Assembly: GCA_903813345.2 (NCBI GenBank)
Contig: CAIIXF020000003.1
Coordinates: forward strand, 15,452,931-15,516,930
Length of the DNA: 64,000 nucleotides
Direction of reading: 5' to 3'
Source: Owenia fusiformis
Lineage: Eukaryota > Annelida > Polychaeta > Sabellida > Oweniidae
Positions 38,901-53,900 of this stretch are shown here, piece by piece. Position 1 is the first letter of the stretch; the number at the start of each line of letters is the position of its first letter. Position numbers and translations under genes: made by a program. The notes beneath the pieces were generated by a model that saw only the letters and a program-made list of their open reading frames with translations, searched no databases and was not told the DNA's origin.

Positions 38901-41900
38901 ACACAATCCTAAAGAGAATAAAACATCATTGAATTAAAGCCAAACTACATCAATAGAGTAACAAGCCAAGTTCATAGACACTAGATTTCGACACATCAAT
39001 TTTCAATACAGCCTAACCACATTATTAAAGTGACCAGCATAGTTATCTATATAAACAAGATTTCTAGTGGATCTTTTTGTAATTTTGATTTCTTATTTTC
39101 TGCTTAATAATATTTGAAATTGAATTGAATTGAACAATCATTATTTGGTAATTTAACATTTTCCCATTCTGTTCTACATTTTTGAAAACAGTTGAATACT
39201 TGAATACAGTTGAATACTTGAATCATTGAATACCTTGGTTCTCTGCTGATAGTGGGGAATGCACAGACACCCCGACAGAACAACTGGTAGCGCCTCCTAG
39301 TGCCCATGATCTCAAAGTTCAGGGTCTGGTCAAACTGACCGAGTTCCTCAGACACAAAGCGCAGCTTTAGGACGCATTCTCCATTAGCTGGCACAATCCA
39401 TCTGAATGTTCCTAGTCTGAAATGGGTGAAATACATATTTGTGAAAAAGAGTGTGGTGAAATACAGTTTAGTGAACTATGAAAAGATAAAATACATATTT
39501 GTGAAAAACAGTGTGGTGAAATACAGTTTAGTGAAATATGAAAGGATGAAATGTGAAATACAATTTAGTTAAATATAGCTCATCAAATACGGGTTGCTTA
39601 AATAACATCTTAATATCACAGGTTATACACTATATTTCAAACACTGTCACAATCACCTTCACCCCCAAAATGCAATCTGATTTTCGATGCCGTTTCGGTG
39701 CCAAATTCCGGTGCCGTTTCGGCACCAAATGGACTGACTAGTCCGGTGGCAAATTTTGGTGTCAAAAGGTTTCGGTGCCGGAACGGTGCCAAAACAGTGC
39801 CGGAACAGCGCCAAATGTTTTCGATGCCGAAATGGCGCCGAATTATATTGGCTGTGTAGGGGGATGCAAGGGTTTTATTTTATTAACTGTAAGTGAAGAA
39901 TATACATTGTACAAACACTATAAGAGCATAACAGAAAGAAGGGTTCTTGAAAGAAGAAAATGCATTAACTTGGGTGTAAAATTAAAAAGTAAGTTTTTCC
40001 TAAGAGTACACTGTGTGAGTTCAAAATACATTGATTGAATATGACTCTACATAATATACACCCACAATACAAAATTTTCAATTGATAGAAAATGATGTTT
40101 TCCTCTTAATACAAAACAATAATAGGAGCAATATTAGTAGGAAATATAATATACTATTTTTAAAAAGGGTAAAAAGGCACAGGTGTTCAATTTATCCTAT
40201 ACATAGGCATAGGAAGGACATGTTATTGAAAATCAAAGAAACATAAGTAGGAGACAGTGCAATGGTGACACAATGTGCACAAATTTTTATCAAGATAGTG
40301 TTGTGTCAAACCTATAGAGCAAGGCAAAAAGAACGAAAAAGCAAAATAAGCAAAAAGAATTAATAAGAATTATCTAAATGGCTTTTTAATCATCTACAAT
40401 CAAAACAAATCAAAAGTTATCACTCATGCAAAATGAACACATGAAACACAAAACTAAAAGCTGATTGGTCAAAAGGCTACAACAGGAGTATGGACCTGGG
40501 AAGGAACCACCTCCTGTGTTAATCCATGAAGATAAATCATTACAGTCATGTTCAGTTCTTGCCATTTCTCTCAAAATCTAGAATGAAATGTCTGATTTTC
40601 TTGCATTTCTGTACAATTGAAAGTCTTCCTTACAAGCTTAAATAATTCATTACTTGCAAATTTCATTCTTTTTCTCTCTATTTGGCATTTTAAACGATGA
40701 CTGTTATGAGAATGAAATCACAGAAACTTACTTCGGGTTGTTGGAATCAACAATGGCTACTCCAACATTGTCTGTGATTGTGCTGCAAGTTATAGCAACA
40801 AACAAATTCTAAAGGCAATTCTAAAAACATGTTTTACAGTAAAACCTCTCAATGTGAGCACTCTGATTGAAATATTGGTACTTTTAATTATTTGACATGA
40901 AACATGTTCAAGCATATCGGTACACATCATCAAATATAAATATATCAGAATGTACTTCATTAAAATGTAAATCAATTACTGAGATGCAAGTATCTAGTTA
41001 CTATGGAAGTGTACCAGACAGAAATTGCATTTTCAAAAATACGAGAATTTCAAAGTTGATATCCAATTTAATAAAAAAAAATTCAGATGTATTGAATTTC
41101 AAATATGATCATGTTGACTGAATTCTGAATATAAATTCTGAAAACCAAGACTATGACTACTGTAGTCTATCTAATTGATTACTGTAGTCTACTGTCATCT
41201 ATCTAATTAATCTATAGATACATGTCAAATCAGATAAAAACACCTTTTTAATCTAGTGTTCACATTAGAAGGTTTTACTATAACAGGAGCAATACATATC
41301 ATGCAAAAATATCTGGTTTTCTAAATGGAAAATATGAATATATCAATCCACAAGAAAACCAAAGCGTTTTTAAACATGCATACTTGAAATAGTTTGATAA
41401 ATGTCTCAACAACAATAGCATAACCCAAAAAAAAATCAATAGGATATCATTTTCTTCAGCTTATTGATATTGATATCAGCAAAAGTGACTGAATGATATT
41501 TAAATCAGCTCATTTATTTAAAGGATATTATCACATGTGATATCAAAGAGATTATTACCCATTGAGACATTTACCAAAACTCAACCCATAAAATATTTTT
41601 CATGCTCAGCAATGAAAAAATGTTTCATTAAAATAATAGCTTTCTACAGTTGAAGTATAAAATACAGATCTACACACAGCAAATTATGCATTCATATATC
41701 TAACATTGTACAGTATTTATATAAACAGTACATGTATAGGGTGTCCAAAAAGTTTTGACATCGACTTGAACTCGACTTGGTCTCTTTGGAAAGTTTAAGA
41801 CAAAGTGGGCAAGTGACAAAGATTGCAATGCTATTAATGTAAACCTTTCATCAAAACTTTTCAAACACCTTGTAAATATGTCACAGTCCGACAAAGATGC

Positions 41901-44900
41901 ACAAGAAATCACAGAACTCATAAGGATATCTCTATTAAAGGACCTTATTAGCTATGTTTTCTTGTAGTTATTCCCAAGACTAACTCACAATCTAGAAATT
42001 AATTCCAAATCCAAACTACAAGTACTAATAAAACATTTTGAAAATGTTTATAAAGCCATGCATTTAATTGCGCTTCTCATTTATGTTTTAGATCATTATT
42101 TAGGATAAAGCTTTTTTTTATGAATTGCCTCACATGAAATATCTGATTGATATTCTGCCTTTTATGTCAAGGAACTTGTGTTAAACTATTCGCATGACTG
42201 AATTCAATGAACTATGGATAAGGTTCTTGTGTTTAAATCATCAATCAATGCCATCAGGTTTTCACTCAGTATATGCTTTTTACACACGATTGGCATTACA
42301 TTCTCATAAAAATAAACACTTTACATGACAAAGTTTCATAATGATCTATACATAAATGGCTAAAGTAAACACGACTTAAAAATTAAACCAGAGAATTTTA
42401 CTTTGCTGACATACCTCAAGGCATCTCCGTCAGAAACTGGTGTTTGGGCACCAGGTGGTGGTGACATCACACTGGCGGAGGATCGTCTGCCGATGTTCTT
42501 TGATTTACCAGCGCTGCTCTGACGTTTGTCTTTCTTGCTCTCAGCTTTCAGTTTATCTTTGCCTAAATGTTGGAATTAAAATTTCAAAAATTGTGACCCT
42601 AAATAACCTTTTTAAATTACTAATCCCTCATACGCAGTTTTGAGGTTTTAATCATATTAGGATGTCTATGTGTATGAATTTTTGAACATCAAAGAAACTT
42701 AAGAAAATATTTAAGATTTAATAAACATCAATAATTCTGCTCAGGTAACGCTAAAACCATTTTCTATTGCTATTTTATAATCATTTTACAATACGGTTCA
42801 TTATACCATTTTTACAATATACATGTACAATTAACCATTTGTTCTTTGAACTTGAAATCATATGATTTCAAATGGAGATATTCTTCTGTTGTTAAAGCAT
42901 TCACCTTTGCCTCTGGTAGGTGTAGTATGGTCATCTCTTCCTTTACCATCTGGTGTGGCAGATTTCTCTTCTTCCTGTTCAGATTCCTTTGGTTTCTCTT
43001 CTCGAGCAATATTACTGGATAAGAAATAAGTGAGGTTGGATATTTTAAGATAATTTAAAGGAGTCACCTGGAACTACTACTACTTCTAATATTAAACTAC
43101 AAAGAGGCTCTAGTGTCTCGAGGAACATTCCTTTTCATGAGAATTTAGAATTGCAGTGATCATCAATTTTTTCTAAGATGAGAAAGCAACATATGCAATA
43201 TACATTATTGAAGGAAGAAAATAAACTAGAAACATTAAAAAAAAAAGATCACTGTACTTACGGGTCATCAGGGTGGGATGCTACAAATATGTAATGTCCT
43301 GATTCTGCAGCCGCCTGAGGGGCATGACGTTTCACAGGGTAGGGCACAACCTGGAACTCTGCAGGGGGTGGGATAGGGGGTCCTCTGGGGCCCAGGCCTA
43401 ATCCATCTAATACCTGGTGAAAATAAACATGCATTTCAGTTATAAAGATCTTAAAGACAAGTTGTTTGGATTACGTATAAATGTAGTTTTTGCATAATAA
43501 AAAACAAAGGGCCAAATTGAAGGGAGGAAATAATTCCCAGAGAACCATGATTTCTTACCTCTTCTACTGAAGGGAGTGTACCAGTCTCTATGGCACGTAT
43601 GCCCGGAGCAGCCTCATCTGCACAGTTTAACTGCAGGTGGTTGATCCCTATTCCATCATCAAGTCTGTCCCTGCTCTCTGCTTTACCTTTCATAGGGCAC
43701 TCACTCACATCCTGGTCAGGGTCTAATGTGTCAGCCTGGCTTGGTGCAGCCTTATGAAAGGAAAGATGTTAAATATTCATGTAGTGTATTTAATGAGATA
43801 TATTTCTGGAATAATTGACATTAATTGAAAATAATTTTTTCTGGATTGATATTACATGGCACATCATTATTTCTACATCCAACTAAGAGATGTCCAAAAT
43901 TGGTCGAAATATGTAAAATGTTCTCAATTTTCCAACATAAATGCATATATATTTTTAACTCTGTAAAAGGTTATATTATTGCAGTGCCCAATTATTTCAA
44001 CAATTGCAAAGGAAACTGATCAGAATATAACATCAAAGGTTGAAATCTAAAAAAGTGTATAGACAAACATATACCTCTTTGTCAAGTTTATCTTTTTTGT
44101 CATGTTCATTTTGCTTGTCCTTGCCAGCTTTATCCTTCCTATCTTTGTTGTCTTTATCATGTTTGTCTGCAGAAAAGTAAAAATTAATCAAATGTTTGCA
44201 CATGAATGAGAATATCAAAAATAAAGTTAAACTTTAAACAAGGCACATGCAAAATGTCACCACCTGTCATTTGTTACAGATGTCAACTGCCAAACATCAT
44301 TCACAAAAAAGGTTGGAGGCATAAACCACTTGTGGTGGTGACATAAAAATGTTGAAGTTGTATTGGAAATTACTTTATTTTTATAATGACTCATAAAGGT
44401 TGATCTTTTTTTGATAATTACATCATTTAGTCCACTCCTGGATCCAAATAACAAGTTACTTCCAATATAAAGAACATTGTCAATACCTTTTCCATGGTCT
44501 TTTCCTTTCATTTTCCTGCCAGATGTAAGATGAGCATCATCGAGTTCAGATCCAGCAGATGGTGTTATTGGTCGCTTCAACGTCAGAGTCATCCTATCCC
44601 AGAAATCTGCGATATCACAGATCTCTTTCTGAGTCACCTCAAATGTCCTGAACCTGAAAGGTCAAGGTCGTTTTAATACATAACTCCAAGATGAGGGAAT
44701 AACCTCCCAGGAAACCAAGACACTATCCTAAATGTCAATCAATATTCTAAATTTATTTTGGAGAACCAAATCACCTGAAAATGTATGATCAAGTTTAAAA
44801 TATATTTGCATAAATACCTTTGCATAAGCAGTCTTTCTTCTTCACTGATTTCTGGTTTTTGGGGTTCCTCAGGGGGTAATGGGATGTCCTTTGTTGCATC

Positions 44901-47900
44901 ATGGGAAACAGGCCTCTTTCCCTCTTTGCTGCCCTCTTTCTTCTTTTTCCTGAAGCAAAAAATATTTGAATTCCTTTATCATCTATTATACTAAGATTCA
45001 TGTGAACAAAGCAAATATTGTAAATACAATGTTGATGGTTAATTATAAGCACATTAAATCATTAAATTATTAGAAATCAATTTGTTATAAAATGTTATCG
45101 CTGGATTTAGTTATTTATTAAATGTGCAAGCAAATTGTTATTTTATCACATTAATGCTAAAAATAATTATGCTTTAAAAATTGTCAATCTTAAATATTAC
45201 TATAAGATTTCTCTCTTGTCAAATAAATTCATTTCTCTTTAAAATTTCCTCTCAAATTTTCAAGTATTTCTGGACAATTTGGAGTACAGTAAAACGTGTC
45301 TCAGTGAAACCTCCCTCTAGTGAGCACTTGTGTCTAGTGAATAACTCTTCTCAAAACATACTCCACTGACTTCTGTATAAAATGGTCTATCTGTAGTAAA
45401 CACCTAGTTATAGTGAACACATTTTTGTGGCTCCATAGGTGTTCACTGTTCACAGGTTTTACTGTATTTCTATATCTCTATTCCTTGTCAACACCTCTAT
45501 GTTTAAGTCTATTTTGTATTTATTGTAAAACATGACTTTAATGACATGAACTTTACTCTAGCTTCTTATTCTATATTTTAGTAATCTAGGTGTTAATTTA
45601 CAATTTAAATATGTACTAAATCAAGTACTTTTCATGACTAAATACTCCCTAAAAGCTTCTAGACTTAAAATTTATTTTCAAAAAGTACACAAAGTACAGT
45701 ATGTAACATGACTGACTATCTTAAAGCATTAACAAGGGTTTTTGAAAATTGCAAAAAGTTATCTATTATTGACTAAAGTCTTCTGAAAAATAAACAAAAT
45801 TGAAAAAAATAAATACTATTCTGAAATTTAGATATTAGTTTTCTAAATCATCAAGCTCTTCAAGGGTATTTCAAAAGTCTAACTTCTACTAAAAAAAAAA
45901 GTTTTGAAAACACTGAAATTCCTATACTAGGGAAAAATATGCACTAGCTCATATAAACTAAAATGCAATCAATGAAAGCCATGTTTCTCTGTGATAGTGA
46001 AATACAAAATGAAGAAAGACATAGAGTGATATCAGCTTCAAGAAAAAAATAATTGTTCAAAATTTACCAGAAATATGGAGTCTTTTGAAAAGGATATGAC
46101 AACATGACATTTTAAGTATAATATTAGTTTTTCCAAATGTCATACATTGACAAAAAATCCATATTTGACCCCATTGCCCACATCCAAAATGTAGCATTGT
46201 TTGTTTTCTGTTAGTTCTACACTGTATTTTTTTAACTGACATTGCCCATTTTAGAACTGAAATTGGCCTTTTTAGAATTGTGTTTGATTGAAATTGACAT
46301 TGTTTAGGCCTTTTTAGTAAGAAATTGGCCTTTTCAAAAAATGAAGGTGGCCCTTTTCAGATATGAAATTGACCTTTTCTAAAAACGCGGTAAGTGAAAT
46401 TGACCTTTTCAGATTTTTTTGAAATGAAATTGGCCTTTTAATAAACTGAATTTGTTTTTTAGACCTGATATTGGCTTTTTAGAAATGAACACAAACATAA
46501 ATTGAAATGTTTTCCTTGTGACATATGGACATAATCTTATAGTAATATTTGAGAATAACCCAGCCTTATGTGTTGACTAAAAATGACACCATTAGGCTGA
46601 CATCCAGGAGATGATATCACAAGGATGACATCCATTAAAATTAATGAACTTTAATTATAGTGAATTATTAATAGTACAGCATAGATTAAATAACAAAACA
46701 CTGTTAGTCACATTAACATATAAATCAAAATGATTCATATTTCACTTGTGTCTTTTGCAATAACAAATGTTATTTTAAAAGCAGGCCTTTTTGGTCATGA
46801 ATGAACGTGGCATGATGTCAACACGGTATGGAATTTATTTTGTATCAAAATTGGACATTACATGATCTATGGGAAAAATCGAACTATATGATGCGATACT
46901 CGAACTATATGATTCAAAACTCGCATCACACTATGCGAAATATGCATCATTGTATGCGAAACTCGCATCATCGTATGCCATTTTCAATCCATGTTATACC
47001 AATGGTTAATTTTCTTACATAACTTATTTTCATTCACACACGCACTGGTTGTATCAAGTGTCACACAAAGAGTTAGCACTAACTCCAATCACTTTCCAAA
47101 AATCCAAAAGCAATGTTGAAATGTCACACGGATTGTGTTATAAGTGGCATAGGATACTGAAAGAATTACACTTGGATCAAAGTAAATTTCGAATGAACGT
47201 GTCAATTTTACACACGCATTGAGTTCAAACTCGCATAGGATGGTTCCCGCTCGCATAGGCTGTCACAAACAAGTTGCACTTCACACAGGGTGCGAGATTT
47301 GAAATCACGTGACATTTGCATCCTGGTTTCTACAATACACCGCCCTCCGTTGAAATGTTATAAAATGTAAATTTCAAATTAAAAATATATAATTTAGCTT
47401 AGCTAGGGAGACGTACACGTGGCCATTTATTGAGAAACTACAAACTAGATCTTTTTATCTTTTTGCCGCACTGATGTGTTATTTCGTTCAGTGCAAAAGT
47501 AACGTGAGATTTAGAAGAAAATCTCGAACATCTCTAGAAAGCTGTTACATTAAGATGTGTGATCGGTACATCAAGGTGTGTGGTCGGCAAATCATGGTTT
47601 GTGAAGGGAAAAACGTTTGTGTGAGCCGCATAAGCATTTGTTCGACTTGTGTACCCTGTTCGATGTCATTTTTAAACAATGCATACACAAATACGCATGT
47701 ACAAGTGTGATTTTACAAACATAGAGTGTGCAAACTCGAACAAACCGTGTATGAAATCACACGGATTGTGTATGTATTCTACTAAACCCTATTCAATGCG
47801 TTAGAGATATCACATAAATATAATATGTCCAATTTTGATACAGTTTTAACACCATAACACGGTAGCCTGACAATCGCCACAAGTGTATTTTAACATACTT

Positions 47901-50900
47901 CCATGGGAGGTACATAATACAACCAAGACGTTTCCATTCAATTTTAAAATGAGTTCAAAAACCAAACCATAGATCTATTTTTAATGGGCTTACCAGCCTT
48001 TTGCAGATTACAGATATAGACATAGGCAAATATGGCCTAAATGACCCAGATGGGCCAACAAGATTGTATGAATCATTTTGCAAGCATGTTGATTGATTAT
48101 GTATGAATGACCAACTCAATGAGTGAAGTGAACAAATCAACAGTTGAAGTGAACAAATCAATGGTTGAAAGAGATCTGAACTTAAAAGATGAACTGGAGA
48201 AATTAATAGTTGAACTGAATAATGCAATGGTTGAAATAAACGGTTGAAATATACAGTTCAATGGTTGAAATGAACACTTCAATGGTTGAAATGAACACTT
48301 CAATGATTTGTAAACAGCTCAATGGTTGAATTGTTTCATTCATACAATAATACAGAGGATGTCCAGATGTTATTAGCCAACCTTGTACATTACAAGATGC
48401 CCTAATAATATGAGCCACCCTCATTCACTACAGTATTTAAAACACAAACACATACGTTGTTGATGTTATATGAGATTTAAACTCTGTCTTGGCTTCCATA
48501 ACTTTTACCAAACCCCCGGCTGTTAGGACCTTACTGTAGGTTGAACAACACATATGCAAGAGTTTAGAAAAAATGCTGATTGAATGCATTTATGTAATTT
48601 CTTACACACTTCCCATTGTTCTAACTCTCCATGACACTGCCAATCTAGGATAGGGGCAGGGTTGGGGGAACATTAAACAAGTCAAGAATACAATACAAAT
48701 ATTTTACAAACATTTTCACAATACTGGACACTTTGTAGAAGTTCTTGTGAAAATGTCTATAAAAAACAAAATTGATAACTAACAATGTTAACGAAATAAA
48801 ATCTGCTTTAACCCTTATCTGCCTAAGGTATTTATAAAAGTTGACCAATTTTGCAGCATATTGCAACTTTTAACCCATATAATTTCCTGAGCACAGTAGT
48901 TCACTAAAGAATCGTATTATAAAAATATAGAATTCCCGAGGCAGTAAAGGGTTAAAAACATAACACAAGTGTAAACTACCTCATAGCAGATGACACTCTT
49001 AAAACTTTCATCATTACCCCCACAGGAACACTAAAGCAGGGGTTAAAGGGTTAAACATAAAAGCTTAAAACATTATAAGGGTTAAAGTCACATGCAATGG
49101 TTTTACAGTGAAGGGACTGAGCCATACAGTGCCAAACTACATGGGTACAGTGCTGGTAGAAATGTGCATTAATTTTATTAAAATTGTAATATGTGCAACC
49201 ATAAACACAGCCAAGCAATACTAATCAACGAAATATGTTAGATTGAAGCAGACATTCTATACAAGCGAAATTGAAGAGCAATAATAAAATCAATCTTTCG
49301 CGCAAGCCACACAAAATCACATGGACATAATCTGACACGTTTTATTGGGGCTATGAGACTGGTGTTAAATGGTTATATGTAAAAACAGCTGTATACTTTA
49401 CATAGAGCTTGGGGTAATAGACTTATTTGGAAAAAGTATCAATATAGTGATTCCACACCCGGTGATCGTGAATATGGGACGGAGGGGGGGGAGCAGGCAA
49501 TTTCTGCTAGGAAATTCAACAAATCTGGAAGATTTATTTTTTCAAGAAAAAGTTTACTATTGAATTGCTAAATGGATAGGCACACGGTATGGTAGAATAT
49601 GTTAGGTTTTCTGGGATTTTTTCTGAAACGATACGCATCTTAGGTAGATCTATTAAAAAAGGTGCAAGGCCATCAACAGGCACAAATCAATGTTTTTGCT
49701 ATAAATCAAACAGCAATGGTCTGGACGACCTGTAATAAATACTTGTAAGTGATGTTATCATAACTAAATTAATGTCATTGCTGAATTTATAAAATAAGTT
49801 TCCATATGTGAAATAAAAAATAATCGAAAATAATGAATTTGGGACGGAGGGGGGGAGGGGATGGAGGGGGGGGAGCAATATGTATATAAGACATGATTAG
49901 AGATGTTTCGCGACTTTAAGTCCTTTTACTCCAAATGTCCCCATTTTTCAGTCTCCAGGGGTATATCATCCAGTTTCTTACTAAGTTAATGAGTTCATTT
50001 TTCAAATACAAGATTTCGTGTGAAGTTGTTTCACTTTATAGAATTATTACTCCCCCCTCCGTCCCCTCCCCCCCTCCGTCCCATTTTAATTATTTTCGAT
50101 TATTTTTTATTTTGCGTATGGAAACCTATTTTATAAATTCAGCAAAGACATTAATTTAGTTATGATAACATCACTTACAAGTATTTATTACAGGTCGTGT
50201 AGTCCATTGTTGCTTGATTTATAGCAAAAACTTTGACTTTTGCACGTTGGTTGCGTTGCGCCTTTTTTAATAGATCTTATTACTTAAAAGAGTATCGGTT
50301 GAAAAATAATCCTAGAATACCTAACATATTTTATCATACCGTGCGCCTATTCAATTTGCAATTCAATCGTAAACTCTGTCTTGAAAAAATAATTTTACCA
50401 GATTTGTTGAATTTTCTTGCGGAAATTGCCTGCTCCCCCCTCCGTCCCATTTAAACGATCACCGGGTGTGGATTCTGTGAAGTGGAAAACCTCTAGAAGT
50501 TGAACACCTCTGTAAGTAGAAGACTTTTCAAAGTCCAAAGACCAACTGACTAAATGTTCAATGAATCTTTATAAGTGGAACACCTCACAAGTGGAACACT
50601 TTTAGAGGTACCAAATGTGTTCGACTTAGACAGGTTTAACTATGCTATCAATTAAGTGATTAATTCAAATGATTAATTTAGTCCAATATTACAAGCTCCA
50701 TATATGCATTAAGCTGCATAAAAATGGATTCCAAGAAGGTTCAAACACCACTTTATAGAAAACTTGTTAGATCTACAAATGAGAAAAAACGTTAATGTGT
50801 TATCTCACGCCTGTAAAAGTAATAACGAGGCATTAACATGCAAAATATCACCACCTGACATTTGTTACAGATGCCGAACCCGAGATGCCATCTGCCATCA

Positions 50901-53900
50901 CAAAAATGGAGATCATAACAATATGTCACCACTTATGGTGGTGACATAATAAAAAGTTAGGAGAAACTCCATGATTAAGAAAGGAAAAAGAATGAAACAG
51001 AGAAGAATTCGCAAGAAATAATGTAATGAACAAAACATGTGTGGCCTTAAACTAAACTGCAGGGAAAAACCATATTTCTCTAAAAAGTGTCAAGTAAATA
51101 TCTGTTTACTTTATTCTTGCTAAATTCTTTCCATTTCACTCTTTATTCTAAATAAGACAATCATCAAATCTTTCTAATGTGACATATCTAGTAAAGAAAC
51201 ATTCAGCAGATATATAATATGACACTATGATATGACACCTTTTTAAGTCATCTTTAGCTGTACTAGCCATACTGGACCTAAAATAGCAACACATAATATG
51301 CAAACAGGAAAACTGGGGCTCATATTAATTGTGGTCTGCAGGTCATTTCAGGCTGTCTTTAATAGGAACTTTGTATGAAAGATGACATGAAATCACATAG
51401 CCCCATACTTGGATGATGAAATTGAAAATAAATATTTGTGATTTAAAAAACACCCACTATCATATATATAACACACAGTGTGCAGTCTTTAGATGTTACA
51501 ACACTATTTGATGAGGAAAATGTGAAAATTATGTGGTGTCAAAATTATAAAATCAAATAATTGTGCAACTACATCCTTAAGTTAGGCAGAGTAGATTGAG
51601 CAATATGGCTAATTAACATATTAATGAACAATTAACATTAATTATTACTAATTGATGTTTCACAGAAAAAAGCATTCCACTCTGCCTATCTTTAAATCCC
51701 AATATGGTCATGCTTATTTAAATTTATACAATTAATTTCCCTATGGGGAAAAAATTTCTCTACATTTTCTCATTCTTTTGCATTTTTATATGATGATTCA
51801 ACATGACCAGCTTGGCATTTTACAGTAAATTCATGCATCATGTACGTGCTATAATTCACTAGTTTGTATGTTTGAAATTCCACTTACTTTCCATCCCCTA
51901 CATGTAGTTCACTACTTTCAGTGGCGTGTGATTCTGGTCGATCACCATAAGCAGATGGCGCTTTTCCAACTTGGTGGTCACTATCGTGTGGTTTTGGGCC
52001 TCCACGTGAAGTCAATGACGTCCCCATACGGTCAGCACTTTGGGCTGCCCCAGTCTTTCCTTTGTCTGGTTTCTTATCTTTAGGGTCATTTCCCTTGTTA
52101 CGCCCTTTCTTTTTGCTTGCCTTTTCTTCCTCTAGGCGGCGCTGCTCAGCTTCCCATATTTCACGATCACGGCGTTCCCTTTCCATTTTTTCTTCCATTT
52201 CTCTGTAAGTTTTTATCAAACGTGTAAAATATTCTTATATTTGTTCATTTTTTCCATTCTTCTTATTCTGACCAATTCATAGATTTGCACTCTAAAGATA
52301 TGTACAATGAATAAAGTTTATTATTTTTGGAAGAAACAATGTACATTTTCCCTTTGACAATTTTTGTTTCTCTATTGTGAACAATCTATTTCACTGTTTT
52401 ATAATTCCGCATAACATCTTAATTTTAATTCATTCATCATCAGTTTTATAGTAGTTTATGGGAGGAGGTGTCATTAGGTGTCATATACATTTTATCTTTT
52501 TAATTTTCCAGAATCCCATTTAATCCCATGTATTGTCTTGCTTTCTTCAATTTACTTACTTTTTGATTCTTGCTTTCTTAATTGCCAATCTTTTCTGGTC
52601 AACCTCAGCTTTTTGGCCATCAGTTAAAGCATCATATTCATCTTCGGACATTTCCTCCAGTCTACGCCTTTCAGCTTCTTCCTTCTCAATGGCTTGTCTC
52701 TCTGTAATAGAATGTCTGTATGTAACTAAACTCATGGTGCATTGTGTAAAAGAGGAGGGATTAGTTTTATTTTAGATTATAATAGAAGAGAAAAGAAATA
52801 TTTTATTCAATGTACAACTTCTTCAAGTTTGAGGCACAGAAACACAGAAATATTGAATTTCAACAAATGATTGACAATTTTTAGCATTTTGCCATACACA
52901 TATCTGTATTAATATCTTGGATTTTGTTGTGGTTTGGTTTGAGAACTTCAAAACTTTACTACCACTGAACCTGCATAACTTAATGAACACTATACCTTTT
53001 TCTTCTTCATCCTTTTTCTCTTTTTCTTTGAGAGTATTATAGTCTAGTTTCAACGAGAGCATGTAGATGTACTTCCTGTTATTCAGCGCGCGTAATATAG
53101 CATTGAGGGTGGATGGCATGTTCTGGCTAAATAGTGTATCCAGGCCATCAAACACCACTCCCTTATGGCAGTCATTCAACTGAAAAATCAAATGTGTATT
53201 TTATAGATGGGTCTAGTGGGATAATATGCATATCAGGGTCTACATAATTTTAATCACTGTGCGAGGTAGTATGCAAAAGATACTATTGGAAAATTTCTCA
53301 TTTAACTTTGAAAGAAATATATTTTGCTTTAATTCAAGAAAAAACTATATTTTACAAGGAAACACGCCTTATGTTTTTCCGACCTCCATTTTAATAAGAC
53401 TCCATCCAAAAACCTTACTATTAATTCATTCTGCACTGTATGTCTCATGAACATTCATCTAATATGATTTAATATCACTGGATTATATTTTATGATATAC
53501 AGTACCATGATTCTGTCAGCTAGTAGGTCAACTAGTAGATCCTCTGGAAGCACGCAGCTCATTAATCCTTCCTCCCCAGCAACACTGGCGCTCACACTCA
53601 GTCTACGTGCTATAGGGGCCATAAGAGGAGGGGGGCTACTTGGTACCTAGAATAGAAAGTTACATCATTAAACCTTCCTCCCCAGTAACACTGGCGCTCA
53701 CACTCAGTCTACATGCTATAGGGGCCATAAGAGGAGGGGGGCTGCTTGGTACCTAGAATACAAAGTTACATGTACATCAAAACACATTTTATGTGTTAAG
53801 AGCCCAAAAATTGGGATGGGGGGCTTTTTGGTCCAGAGAATAGAAGTTACATCATAAGAACATCCTCCCCAGTTTATATTTCAAAGCATTTTGAGTATGG

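Noticed and set aside
49369-50454. Several 60-75 codon frames in the palindrome
   Set aside because: They are chance frames in inverted arms and G-tracts, without domain or coding signature.
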